From Candidatus Brocadia sp. WS118 (GTDB taxonomy: Bacteria; Planctomycetota; Brocadiia; Brocadiales; Brocadiaceae): a stretch of 64,000 bases of DNA. Made by a program: the position numbers and the translations under genes. Position 1 is the first letter of the stretch, and each line of letters begins with the position of its first letter. The notes beneath the pieces are model-generated. The model was not told where the DNA came from. It saw only the letters and a list, made by a program, of their open reading frames with translations, and did no database searches. The stretch is from the NCBI GenBank assembly GCA_007618135.1, contig PHFX01000003.1, forward strand, positions 1 through 64,000. Reading direction: 5' to 3'. Shown here in pieces: positions 53,039-61,987 of the stretch.

Positions 53039-53853
53039 AATTTTGTTTACCTCCTTTTTAAATAATGAAATATTTTAAAAACCAAATCTAATACTTCTCT
53101 CATTCCCGTCTAAAAGTGACCCTCCTTTCTGCCCGTACGCTTCTTCCAAAGGCACAATATCGTGTGAGTTACAATTAGGCTTTATTTCTATTGTAAAAGC
53201 ACGACGCGCTTCATCAGGAATTTGACGGTTAAAAGCATTTGGTATTATCGGTTCCTTTCTGAGGAAATTTAAGTTGGTTTCTCAATAATGTTATTAGTTA
53301 AGACAATTTTTTAAAGAATGGAGCAAATTAGGTGCAAGAGAATGTTTGTCAATACAAATAAGTTTTAATTTGTTTAATTTCATTGGATTATAACTTATTT
53401 GCTTCCTATTGATTGTAGGAATTCATCGCAAGAAAAAATCGAATTTGTTTAAATTTGAGACGTTGATGCGCAGTTTATCTTTACGCTAGGTTCAAATTTT
53501 CAATAATTACAATGATCATGTAGCTCTGCTGTAAAAATTTTTGTTTCTTTGCATTATGTGGAATTGAAGCGTGGATGTAATATGTCGGGATAGCGAAGAG
53601 GGTAAATGAGACGAACTTATCGAAGAACTACTAATAATTGACCGTATTGGAACAGGATACTGATGTTTGGGTTAATCACTTGGAAATGATAAAAAATTGA
53701 GATTACAACGAGACAGATGACAGAATGTGCAGGATACGAATAAGTATATGATTCACCGGTGTAAAATTTGATTACTACAATATTTACGATTACCAAAAAT
53801 AGATGGCCGATCACATTTACCCGAAGATATTGCCCGGGTCGTAAATCTATCGT
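53039..53853. other. Long AT-rich intergenic region
   Basis: 815 bases between the small exported protein and the barrel-sandwich protein gene, both on the minus strand. It contains the possible decayed frame at 53075-53280. 53281-53853 is AT-rich and shows no convincing gene; a 65-codon hydrophobic frame at 53617-53814 looks like chance. The promoter of the small exported protein should be in the first 250 bases, but I could not single one out. Confidence 0.4.
53075..53280 (-). pseudogene. Possible decayed reading frame without a start
   Basis: A minus-strand frame of about 67 codons is open from just after a TGA near 53281 to a TAA at 53075-53077 and has protein-like segments (IPDEARRAFTIEIKP, IVPLEEAYGQKGGSLLDGNE). 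It has no ATG, GTG or TTG in a suitable place. It may be the 3' remnant of a lost gene or a chance frame. Confidence 0.25.
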
Positions 53854-54978
53854 TTATGTCTCAATCATCTCGACATTTGCCCGCGGGACAATGGCTGTGG
53901 AACCATCAGGAAATTCAACCTCAAGAATGCGTACCTTTGCCTCGGTTTCTATACTTTGGGGTGAAAAGGGAAGTGCCTTGATTTTGCCGATCCTTCCAAA
54001 ATGAGGCACACGGATAACCCTTACAGAATCTCCTGTTTCCATGCCTCTATTGATAGGTTTGTCTACTGCTTCTCCCGATATTTTACCTGAATAGGGTATG
54101 ATAATTTCGGGTCTTACCACACCTGCCCGAATCTGGGTAGCGCCGTTAATAGAGGTTTTAGCGCCCGATCGGGATTTTAAAAGATCAAAGGTTTTTTGCG
54201 CCATGGGTATCCGGCCAAAACCTTCCGTGATAATAAGGGTGATACCAATATCTTCTGACCCGGTAATGGCAACTCCCAGGTTGTATCCGAGGAGTTTGGT
54301 AAGATCTTCATCGTCAAACCCGCCAACGATGATACCCCTGACACCGGTCTTCTTTGCCTTGTCAATCGCATCGGACTGAATATAAGCCCCCCCGGCAAGG
54401 ATCGTATCTTTGTGCGCGGGTTGGATGTGATTGGCGGTGAGTGTGTCATTAGGGCTGTCTACCGCAACAACAAGTTCGCCTACCGTTTCTCCGCCTACGC
54501 CAAAGATACCCTGAATCAAGGTTGCCATCGTCTCCATTACCACACCTTCTTTTTCTGTGACTTCAATGACGGTGCCGTCTATGTAAGCAAACACTTGGAT
54601 CGGTTTTGGGGGTTCCCGCAAAAGGACTTGTCCGGTCACATTCGATATGGTTTCAATGGTACCGGTAATGGGGGAGAGCAGGACGGTTTTTAACATCTTA
54701 ATCCATGGCTTGGTCTCGGCAATAATTTCGTCTTTCTGAACCGGATCACCTTCTTTCTTAATCATATATTCCCTGATATCCTTCGGTTGAATACCCAGGC
54801 GATTCACGGCATTCATGGCATGCACCTTGCCAGGTAAATGGGTCATGGCCACAATATCCTCCGCCTTCAGGACATCGCCTTTTTTGACGATAACGTCACC
54901 CGATAAAGGCAGGATACGATGGCTCACCATCTGTGTCTTTTCCGATATACGCAGTCCTGGGGTATAAGCGTGGGTCAT
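53854..54978 (-). CDS. Barrel-sandwich/KOW-like protein of the GlmL-type operon
   Basis: 374 residues without signal or membrane segments. The N-terminal part has two lipoyl/RnfC-like barrel-sandwich segments (LSGDVIVKKGDVLKAEDIVAMTHLPGKV and LLSPITGTIETISNVTGQVLL). A middle alpha/beta segment (GVRGIIVGGFDDEDLTKLLG, AITGSEDIGITLIITEGFG) follows, and the C-terminal 60 residues look like a KOW/NusG-type barrel (TGDSVRVIRVPHFGRIGKI). It is the last gene of a three-gene operon, 52 bases after the GlmL-like ATPase, and is probably its functional partner. The function is not known to me. Confidence 0.65.
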   Translation of the reverse strand: MTHAYTPGLRISEKTQMVSHRILPLSGDVIVKKGDVLKAEDIVAMTHLPGKVHAMNAVNRLGIQPKDIREYMIKKEGDPVQKDEIIAETKPWIKMLKTVLLSPITGTIETISNVTGQVLLREPPKPIQVFAYIDGTVIEVTEKEGVVMETMATLIQGIFGVGGETVGELVVAVDSPNDTLTANHIQPAHKDTILAGGAYIQSDAIDKAKKTGVRGIIVGGFDDEDLTKLLGYNLGVAITGSEDIGITLIITEGFGRIPMAQKTFDLLKSRSGAKTSINGATQIRAGVVRPEIIIPYSGKISGEAVDKPINRGMETGDSVRVIRVPHFGRIGKIKALPFSPQSIETEAKVRILEVEFPDGSTAIVPRANVEMIET

Positions 54979-55030
54979 GGTTTTTTACACTTTGCTAAAA
55001 TTTCTTTATAATAGAATTTTCTTTTGTTTT

Positions 55031-56818
55031 TCATTCCGGATAGGCGCCAATAGCCTTAGCCCATCGCTGAAGCTGTGCTACCCGTGAAGCCTTATCTTTT
55101 GCCAGGGTTACCGGTCTTCCACGCGTATCAATGACGATGCCTACGATTCCACCGGAAATTTTCTTGAGGACAGGCTTTCCCTTTCCTGCACCCACATCGA
55201 ATTTTTTTGCAGGCACCACCTCGATTTCTACCTCCTGATCGCTTCCCAGTGGCACTACCCGCAAATGGCCATACGGGAGGGAGTCCTCCATTTTTCTGCC
55301 ATCGGACATCGTTATTTTATACGAGATACAATTTTCCTCGGGCTTTCCTATGCTCCCTTTCGCCAGGGAAATGCAGGTGCCAAGATGAATCAGGCAATCT
55401 TTCTCGAAAACCTCTGTGGACGCCTGCTCATTCACCGTTGCAAGAACTCCTAAATGTGGCAGCATAAAAATGCTGTCAACGGCAATCCTGGTAAATCCCT
55501 CGGGTTGTAAGGCGTCGGTCATCATAAGCATTGCCTGCGATCTGCGCGGTGCATTGGAGAGCACACCGCCGCTGCCTACCAGGAGGTCCAGGGTTAGCAT
55601 ATTTATCAGGGTCTCACCCGCTCCGTCCTGTTTAAAAGCCTCGGAGATGTCGCGTTCCCGCTGTACTCCTTTGAGTCCTACTGCCAGGGATTTGTGTTGT
55701 TCGAAAGACACCCTGAGGGCTTCGCGGGATATTGCCTGTTCTATCTTCAGTTCTTCAAGGGTTTGGGGTATCGTTGTGGGCCGGATCATCTTATTCTTGA
55801 TCCGATTTCTGAGATCGGATTCATCGATGTCAAAAGGGACCCATCGCAGGATATTTTCGAGCCCTGCTTCGACTAACACATTCGAGATACTATAACTCAT
55901 TCCAAGGTTTGCGCTCACGGTGCGATTGAATACCGCACCGTACACGGAAAAAATATTCGTCGTAGCGCCGCCTATGTCAATACCAATTACGTTGATCTGC
56001 TGTTTCCTTGCGATTGCCTGCATAATAAGCCCCTCCGCCGCTGGCGTAGGCATAATGGGCGCCCCGGTCCATGACATGAGCTTTTTGTAACCGGGGGCCT
56101 GGGCCATGACATGTTCAAGAAAGAGTTTCTGGATTTCCTGCCGTGCGGGAATGAGGTTTTCCCTTTCAAGCGTGGGTCTGATGTTTTCTGTAATATGAAG
56201 AGACGTCTTTTCCCCGAGGATTTCTTTGATTTTTTCTTGTACCTCTTTGTTGCCGGCATAGACGACGGGAAGTTCAAACGTCATGCCGAGCCTGGGCTTT
56301 GGATTTGCCGCTGCAATAAATTCAGCCAATTCTACTACATGAGAAACGGTGCCCCCGTCAGTCCCGCCGGAGAGTAATATGATGTCAGGTCTTAATTGCC
56401 GTATGAGATCGATCTTCTCATGGGGCAATCGTTTGTCGTTGGAAGCAATAACGTCCATCACAATGGCGCCTGCTCCAAGAGCAGCACGCTGAGCGCTCTG
56501 GGCAGTCATCGTTTTTACCGCGCCCGCCACCATCATCTGTAATCCTCCACCGGCGCTGCTTGTGGAAACATACATATCTACCCCGACATTTCCACGGGCC
56601 GGTGTGATGATTCTTTCCCCATCTAAAATTTTACGACCTGAGAGTTCTTCAACCTCAGCGAATGCGTTTAAGACGCCACGGGTGACATCTTCAAATGGTG
56701 CTTCCACGGTTGTGGGTGCTCCGCCCCGATATGTCTGCCGGTATACTCCGTCCTTTTTTTCAATCAAGATGGCTTTTGTGGTGGTACTGCCGCAGTCTGT
56801 TGCAATGATGACGTCCAA
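55031..56818 (-). CDS. GlmL/MutL-type ASKHA ATPase (glutamate mutase accessory-like)
   Basis: 595 residues with the actin-fold phosphate motif IIATDCGSTTTKAILIE at the N-terminus, a second phosphate motif VIGIDIGGATTNIFSVYG near residue 275 and adenosine-type Gly motifs (GNVGVDMYVSTSSAGGGLQMM). It matches the GlmL/MutL family encoded with B12-dependent glutamate mutase, where it is thought to assist cofactor loading. No mutase subunits (MutS/GlmE) are nearby; instead it is flanked by two genes of unknown function, suggesting another client protein. Confidence 0.82.
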   Translation of the reverse strand: MDVIIATDCGSTTTKAILIEKKDGVYRQTYRGGAPTTVEAPFEDVTRGVLNAFAEVEELSGRKILDGERIITPARGNVGVDMYVSTSSAGGGLQMMVAGAVKTMTAQSAQRAALGAGAIVMDVIASNDKRLPHEKIDLIRQLRPDIILLSGGTDGGTVSHVVELAEFIAAANPKPRLGMTFELPVVYAGNKEVQEKIKEILGEKTSLHITENIRPTLERENLIPARQEIQKLFLEHVMAQAPGYKKLMSWTGAPIMPTPAAEGLIMQAIARKQQINVIGIDIGGATTNIFSVYGAVFNRTVSANLGMSYSISNVLVEAGLENILRWVPFDIDESDLRNRIKNKMIRPTTIPQTLEELKIEQAISREALRVSFEQHKSLAVGLKGVQRERDISEAFKQDGAGETLINMLTLDLLVGSGGVLSNAPRRSQAMLMMTDALQPEGFTRIAVDSIFMLPHLGVLATVNEQASTEVFEKDCLIHLGTCISLAKGSIGKPEENCISYKITMSDGRKMEDSLPYGHLRVVPLGSDQEVEIEVVPAKKFDVGAGKGKPVLKKISGGIVGIVIDTRGRPVTLAKDKASRVAQLQRWAKAIGAYPE

Positions 56819-56917
56819 AGTATTATCCCCTAGTTTTTGTAAAAGCCAACCGCCAGGGGCGGAAGGTGTGCAAAACCTTAAAAAACAGATGGCTATTTAT
56901 TCGCCATCTCTGCATCT

Positions 56918-57295
56918 TTAGGATGCCTTTTCCAATTCTTCAACAATCCTTTTGATGCCTTCTCTCTTTTCAAGAATGCCCTGAAGCAGGTCATATTCTG
57001 CGGGAGCAAAAAAAAAGGTCAAAAATGGTCTGAGAAATACCATCATTTGACTTCCAATATAGTTGAGTGGTTGTGCACTTTCAAGAAACAATGTGGCGGG
57101 AATGGTAAGCCGCCTTTTTTTCATGATCATAGTAAGCTTTTGAATGAGAGCTAACTCCGGTTCGTTCAGCTCTCTGTTTTTCTGTGATGTGCCCAGACTA
57201 AAGGCATGCTTGAACTCGCGACGGATAGATGATTCGTCCAGCTTAGGAAAGTATGAGCATATTTTTGATAAAACTTTTTGCATATACATGGGCAT
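56918..57295 (-). CDS. Small helical protein at the head of the GlmL-like operon
   Basis: 125 residues, mostly helical, with LNEPELALIQKLTMIMKKRRLTI and a hydrophobic stretch (MMVFLRPFLTFFFAPAEYDLL) that may be a buried or amphipathic helix. No cysteines in motifs. Translation probably begins at the ATG at 57295 or at an internal Met (MYMQK). It ends 99 bases before the GlmL-like gene. The family is not recognised; the steady spacing suggests shared transcription. Confidence 0.6.
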   Translation of the reverse strand: MPMYMQKVLSKICSYFPKLDESSIRREFKHAFSLGTSQKNRELNEPELALIQKLTMIMKKRRLTIPATLFLESAQPLNYIGSQMMVFLRPFLTFFFAPAEYDLLQGILEKREGIKRIVEELEKAS

Positions 57296-57552
57296 GGAAA
57301 TCTTATCAAAACAGGGTCGTTTTTGTCAAAATCAAAATACTCACACCATCCCTGTTTGCGTATATTTTCCTTGTAATTTTCTATCCGTCTGCCTATAATA
57401 AAACTCGTATTTAACGGCGATTTTCAGCGAGCAAAAAGTGAGGCAAAAGCCATTGAAAATTTGGTGTTGATTTTGCGGTAAGCCCGATGCGGTTGTCTGA
57501 TAGCTGATGTTTATATCAATAGGTATGGAAGTTTTGAAAGGAGAAACAGGTC

Positions 57553-58914
57553 ATGCCATATAGGGCATGGTTTCAGTGTATATCGGGGTGTAGTGAAACG
57601 TACGAGTTGAACGAAGTCGTATACCAGTGCAAAAGATGCGGCGATCTGTTGGAGGTCAAACATGATATGGAAAAACTCCACAGGCATTCTCCGGAACAGT
57701 GGAAAAAATTATTTGATGAGCGTTACAGACGCACCAAATGGCCATACGGGAGTTCCGTGTGGGGGAAGAAGGAGTGGGTTTGTCCCACCGTCAGCAACGA
57801 CAATGTCGTTTCCCTTTATGAAGGTGGCAGCAATCTTTTTTGGGCAGAACGGCTTGGACGGGAGATGGGTATTGAAGATCTCTGGATCAAGCAGTGCGGG
57901 AATGCCCATACCGGTTCTTTTAAAGACCTTGGCATGACCGTTCTGGTCTCTATGGTGAAACAGATGATTGCCGATGGGAAAAATATCCCTGCCGTGGCCT
58001 GTGCATCCACCGGAGATACTTCTGCTGCCCTGGCATCGTATTGTGCGGCTGCCGGTATTCTTGCGATTGTATTTCTACCAAAGAACAAGGTGTCTCTTGC
58101 ACAACTTATCCAGCCCATTGCGAACGGCGCCCTTACGTTGTCTCTCGATACGGATTTTGACGGTTGCATGAAACTGGTAAAGGAGATATGCAGTAAAAAT
58201 AATATCTACCTGGCAAATTCCATGAATTCCCTCCGCATTGAGGGACAAAAGACCGTAAGCATCGAAATAGTCCAGCAGTTTGACTGGGAGGTGCCTGATG
58301 TTGTGATTGTTCCTGGCGGGAATTTGGGAAATACTGCGGCGCTGGGCAAAGGGTTTCTCATGATGAAGGAATTGGGCATGATCAACAAACAGCCGCGTAT
58401 TGTGTGTGCACAGGCGGCAAAGGCCAATCCCCTCTACCTGAGTTATCTGAAGGACTTTAGGGAATTTACCCCGGTAAAAGCGCAAAAGACCCTTGCCAAT
58501 GCCATTCAAATCGGCGATCCGGTGAGTTACAAAAAGGCAATCAACGTGTTGAAAACCTTCAATGGCATAGTAGAGCAGGCTACGGAAGATGAGTTGGCGA
58601 ATGCTTCTGCACAGGCAGATAAAACGGGGCTCTTTTGTTGCCCGCATACAGGAGTGGCTCTCGCAGCGTTGGCAAAATTATTAAAGAAGAACATGATACG
58701 GCCGGACGAAAGGGTTGTTGTCATCTCCACAGCACACGGTTTAAAATTTCCTGAATTTAAGATAAGCTATCATGAAAATAAGCTGGAAGAGGTAAACTCC
58801 AGATTTGCTAACCTTCCGGTTGAGGTATCACCCCAATACGATGCGGTTCGGACAACTATTTACCGTAAGCTTGAACAAATGTCTTCTGGACCCAGCAATG
58901 CCGCAGGCAAATAA
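57553..58914 (+). CDS. threonine synthase gene thrC: Threonine synthase
   Basis: ThrC converts O-phosphohomoserine to threonine with PLP. 453 residues: an N-terminal Cys-rich segment ([23 protein letters not shown]) seen in the longer ThrC group, the PLP lysine motif ([16 protein letters not shown]), [16 protein letters not shown] and the phosphate-binding [14 protein letters not shown]. The ATG is behind AAAGGAGAAA. Stand-alone, with no thrA or thrB adjacent. Confidence 0.92.
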   Translation: MPYRAWFQCISGCSETYELNEVVYQCKRCGDLLEVKHDMEKLHRHSPEQWKKLFDERYRRTKWPYGSSVWGKKEWVCPTVSNDNVVSLYEGGSNLFWAERLGREMGIEDLWIKQCGNAHTGSFKDLGMTVLVSMVKQMIADGKNIPAVACASTGDTSAALASYCAAAGILAIVFLPKNKVSLAQLIQPIANGALTLSLDTDFDGCMKLVKEICSKNNIYLANSMNSLRIEGQKTVSIEIVQQFDWEVPDVVIVPGGNLGNTAALGKGFLMMKELGMINKQPRIVCAQAAKANPLYLSYLKDFREFTPVKAQKTLANAIQIGDPVSYKKAINVLKTFNGIVEQATEDELANASAQADKTGLFCCPHTGVALAALAKLLKKNMIRPDERVVVISTAHGLKFPEFKISYHENKLEEVNSRFANLPVEVSPQYDAVRTTIYRKLEQMSSGPSNAAGK

Positions 58915-59037
58915 CCAACACCCTTCAAAAACAATGAACCGTATGTCCCGAACAACAACGAAATTTCCACGTCCCTGCCACACTTGCTGGTGGTAATTCT
59001 CTGAGGTTGTCGCTGATGATTGCGGGGATTAAATTCC

Positions 59038-59065
59038 TTGACAAAAAACAGGCTATACTTATAAT
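59038..59065 (+). promoter_or_regulatory. Predicted sigma-70 promoter of htpX
   Basis: TTGACA (59038-59043) and TATAAT (59060-59065), both perfect, with a 16-base spacer, about 95 bases before the ATG at 59164. HtpX genes are often heat- or envelope-stress induced, but no alternative-sigma site was visible. Confidence 0.7.
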
Positions 59066-59163
59066 AATTTTTCAGGGGCGGAAATGTTCATAAATAATAA
59101 ATTTTTTTATGATAGAGTTTACCCTGAAAAGTTTTTTTGATTAGTTTCCGGAGAAGGTTACTT

Positions 59164-60009
59164 ATGAATTATGTTAAAACCACGATATTGCTTATTGCCT
59201 TAACACTGTTACTCATTTGGGTGGGAAGTATGATTGGAGGACGTCAGGGCGCCACCTTTGCCTTTGCTATTGCCATGGGCATGAACTTTTTCAGTTATTG
59301 GTTTAGCGACAAGATCGTCCTCAAAATGTACGGAGCCAGGATCGTTTCAGAACAGGAATCGCCGGACTATTATGCTATGGTCAAAGATTTGACGGATCGT
59401 GCAGGAATGCCCATGCCCAAGATGTATATCATCCCGACGAACGCCATGAATGCCTTCGCAACGGGGAGAAATCCCAATCATGCTGCGGTAGCAGTTACCG
59501 AGGGGATGCTCAATTCGCTGAAACGTGAAGAACTGAAGGGGGTATTGGGACATGAGCTATCTCATATCCGGAACCGTGACATCCTGATCTCTACGATAGT
59601 TGCAACGATTGCTGGAGCCGTTATGTTGCTTGCTAATATGGCACGGTGGGCAGCTCTTTTCGGAGGTTATGGCGGAAGGGATGACGGGGAAAACCGGGGA
59701 AGTGGCTTTGCCATGTTGTTTTTGGCTATTTTAGCCCCCATTGCTGCGATCATCATCCAGATGGCAATTTCCCGTTCGCGGGAATACGCCGCGGACAAAG
59801 GCGGAGCGTTATTAACCGGTAATCCCCTGGGACTAGCCGGTGCCCTTGAAAAATTGCAGCAGTCATCAATGGTCAGACAGATGAATGCAAATACTGCCAC
59901 GGCGCATATGTTTATTGTGAACCCCTTAAGCGGTCGTTCGTTACTCAGCATCTTCAGTACCCATCCGCCGATTGAAGAGCGGATCAAAAGGCTCAGGGCA
60001 ATGGCATAA
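59164..60009 (+). CDS. htpX: Membrane-bound zinc protease HtpX
   Basis: 281 residues from ATG 59164 ([13 protein letters not shown]), with GGAGAAGG upstream. Two N-terminal helices, the conserved [17 protein letters not shown] segment, zinc site HELSH (about residue 133), two further helices ([35 protein letters not shown]) and the third ligand in [10 protein letters not shown]; the end [12 protein letters not shown] is typical. HtpX is an inner-membrane quality-control protease working beside FtsH. Confidence 0.93.
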   Translation: MNYVKTTILLIALTLLLIWVGSMIGGRQGATFAFAIAMGMNFFSYWFSDKIVLKMYGARIVSEQESPDYYAMVKDLTDRAGMPMPKMYIIPTNAMNAFATGRNPNHAAVAVTEGMLNSLKREELKGVLGHELSHIRNRDILISTIVATIAGAVMLLANMARWAALFGGYGGRDDGENRGSGFAMLFLAILAPIAAIIIQMAISRSREYAADKGGALLTGNPLGLAGALEKLQQSSMVRQMNANTATAHMFIVNPLSGRSLLSIFSTHPPIEERIKRLRAMA

Positions 60010-60294
60010 GGAAAGGCGATTGAAATCTGAACGGTCATGGTAACAACCCGTCTCTGCCACGAACTTGCAAATACCATCCTGCAGGAAACGAGTCAGTTTC
60101 ACAGCGCAGCAAGAGGCAATCAAATCTCCTTGATAAAAGGAGAAGAAGGAGATTGCAAAACCTTACCAAAAAAAAGATCTTGTACGCAAAGGTAATAAAT
60201 GAAGTGCTGGGACTCTTTGTATTTTTCATTATTTTGGTCTGTTGCCAAAGCACAGGTGTTTTACAAAGATGGCAATTTATTTGGAGGAACATGA

Positions 60295-60615
60295 ATGGTG
60301 CACTATACGTGTGATATGTGCGGAAGACCATTGGTGGCAGAGGAAGATATTCGGTATGTAGTAAAAATTGAGGTATACACTGCGTGTGATGCTATGGAAC
60401 TGGATGATGATGACGACGATGACGATATTGATGAAGAAATTTGGGCGATGGAAGAAGACAATGGCCAGGATGAGACATCAAATACGGCAGAATCCTTTGG
60501 AAACTGCGAATACAAGACATTCCGCTTTGACTTATGCACCAAATGTCACAAAAAATATTTACAGGATCCGTTATTCCTGAAATTATGGAACGGAACCAGG
60601 TTTTCAGAAAATTAA
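60295..60615 (+). CDS. Small acidic zinc-ribbon-like protein
   Basis: 106 residues: a CDMCGRPL pair at the N-terminus and DLCTKCHKKYLQDP at the C-terminus form a split four-cysteine zinc site. They enclose an insert dominated by acidic residues (eight consecutive Asp around residues 37-44). No enzyme motif. Possibly a protein- or nucleic-acid-binding adaptor; the family is not recognised. The ATG at 60295 follows TTTGGAGGAAC. Confidence 0.7.
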   Translation: MVHYTCDMCGRPLVAEEDIRYVVKIEVYTACDAMELDDDDDDDDIDEEIWAMEEDNGQDETSNTAESFGNCEYKTFRFDLCTKCHKKYLQDPLFLKLWNGTRFSEN

Positions 60616-60698
60616 ATTTCTTTTTAAAGTCATAATATTTGCAATGGTTTGTGCCTTGAGTGAGAAAAAAGCGCAAACTTTTTGCTGTTGAGAAATAT

Positions 60699-61967
60699 AT
60701 GGGAATGACAATAACCGAGAAGATCATTGCTGATCATTCGGGACTCAAAGAGGTGCATCCGGGACAATTCGTGTATGCGAACGTGGACATCTGCCTTGGC
60801 AACGACATTACTGCGCCTATTGCCATCGAAGAGTTTGAAAAGGCCGGTATATCAAAAGTTTTTGACCCCGAGAAGGTTGTGCTGGTCCCTGACCACTTTA
60901 CCCCCAACAAGGACATCAAATCTGCACAGCAGTCAAAGATACTAAGAATCTTTGCAGAAAAACATCATTTAAAACATTACTTTGAGATCGGTCGGGTGGG
61001 AATTGAACATGCCCTCCTGCCTGAACAAGGGATCGTAGGTCCCGGAGATCTTGTCATTGGCGCTGATTCTCATACCTGCACTTATGGCGCCCTTGGCGCA
61101 TTTTCTACGGGTGTAGGGAGTACTGATCTTGCCGCATGTTTTGCTACCGGAAAGGTATGGCTCAAGGTGCCCGAATCGATGAAATTTGTTTTTCACGGCA
61201 AGGTAAAAAATTGGACCTCCGGTAAGGATCTCATCCTTTACACGATTGGAAAGATCGGTGTAGACGGCGCCCTCTATAAGGCGATGGAGTTTACCGGCAG
61301 CGCCATATCACAATTGCCGATGGACGATCGCTTTGCCATGTGTAATATGGCAATCGAGGCCGGGGCAAAGAGCGGCATCATCACCCCCGACAAAAACACG
61401 GAAGAATATATCAAAGGCAGATTCAAGAGAAAGCCTGTAATGTACTACAGTGATCCCGGCTGTAACTACGCAAAGACATATGAATTTCATGCCGATGAAA
61501 TATCACCGCAGGTAGCCCTTCCCAGCTTGCCGGAAAATACAAAACCCGTGGAAGAGGTTTCGGGGATTAAGATTGATCAGGTAGTTATCGGTTCTTGTAC
61601 CAATGGACGGATTTCAGATCTTAGGATAGCGGCCAGATTCCTCAAAGGGAAAAAGATACATCCTTCCATTCGGCTCATCATTTTCCCGGCAACTCAGGAA
61701 ATTTACAAACAGGCATTACACGAGGGCCTGATTGAGATATTTATTGACGCTGAGGCGGTCGTTTCCACCTCAACATGCGGGCCATGTCTTGGCGGACACA
61801 TGGGAATTCTTGCGGATGGAGAGCGGGCGCTTTCCACAACCAACCGTAATTTTGTTGGCCGCATGGGGCACCCGAAAAGTGAGATATATCTTTGCAGTCC
61901 CGCCGTTGCAGCGGCGTCTGCAATCACGGGAAAGATTACGCCACCGGATGAAATCATAAAGAATTGA
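60699..61967 (+). CDS. leuC: 3-isopropylmalate dehydratase large subunit (short form)
   Basis: LeuC with LeuD isomerises isopropylmalate in leucine synthesis through a 4Fe-4S cluster. About 422 residues, the short archaeal/HacA-like form. Motifs: [34 protein letters not shown] and [12 protein letters not shown] supply the three cluster cysteines. The start is uncertain between ATG 60699, ATG 60705 (MTITEKI) and GTG 60660; 60699 gives the usual N-terminus. leuD is not immediately downstream. A homoaconitase role is possible but less likely. Confidence 0.87.
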   Translation: MGMTITEKIIADHSGLKEVHPGQFVYANVDICLGNDITAPIAIEEFEKAGISKVFDPEKVVLVPDHFTPNKDIKSAQQSKILRIFAEKHHLKHYFEIGRVGIEHALLPEQGIVGPGDLVIGADSHTCTYGALGAFSTGVGSTDLAACFATGKVWLKVPESMKFVFHGKVKNWTSGKDLILYTIGKIGVDGALYKAMEFTGSAISQLPMDDRFAMCNMAIEAGAKSGIITPDKNTEEYIKGRFKRKPVMYYSDPGCNYAKTYEFHADEISPQVALPSLPENTKPVEEVSGIKIDQVVIGSCTNGRISDLRIAARFLKGKKIHPSIRLIIFPATQEIYKQALHEGLIEIFIDAEAVVSTSTCGPCLGGHMGILADGERALSTTNRNFVGRMGHPKSEIYLCSPAVAAASAITGKITPPDEIIKN

Positions 61968-61987
61968 TGGAGGAAGCGAGTTAAACC

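Noticed and set aside
53617-53814. 65-codon hydrophobic minus-strand frame
   Set aside because: AT-rich DNA readily gives such frames; no ribosome site and no neighbour link.
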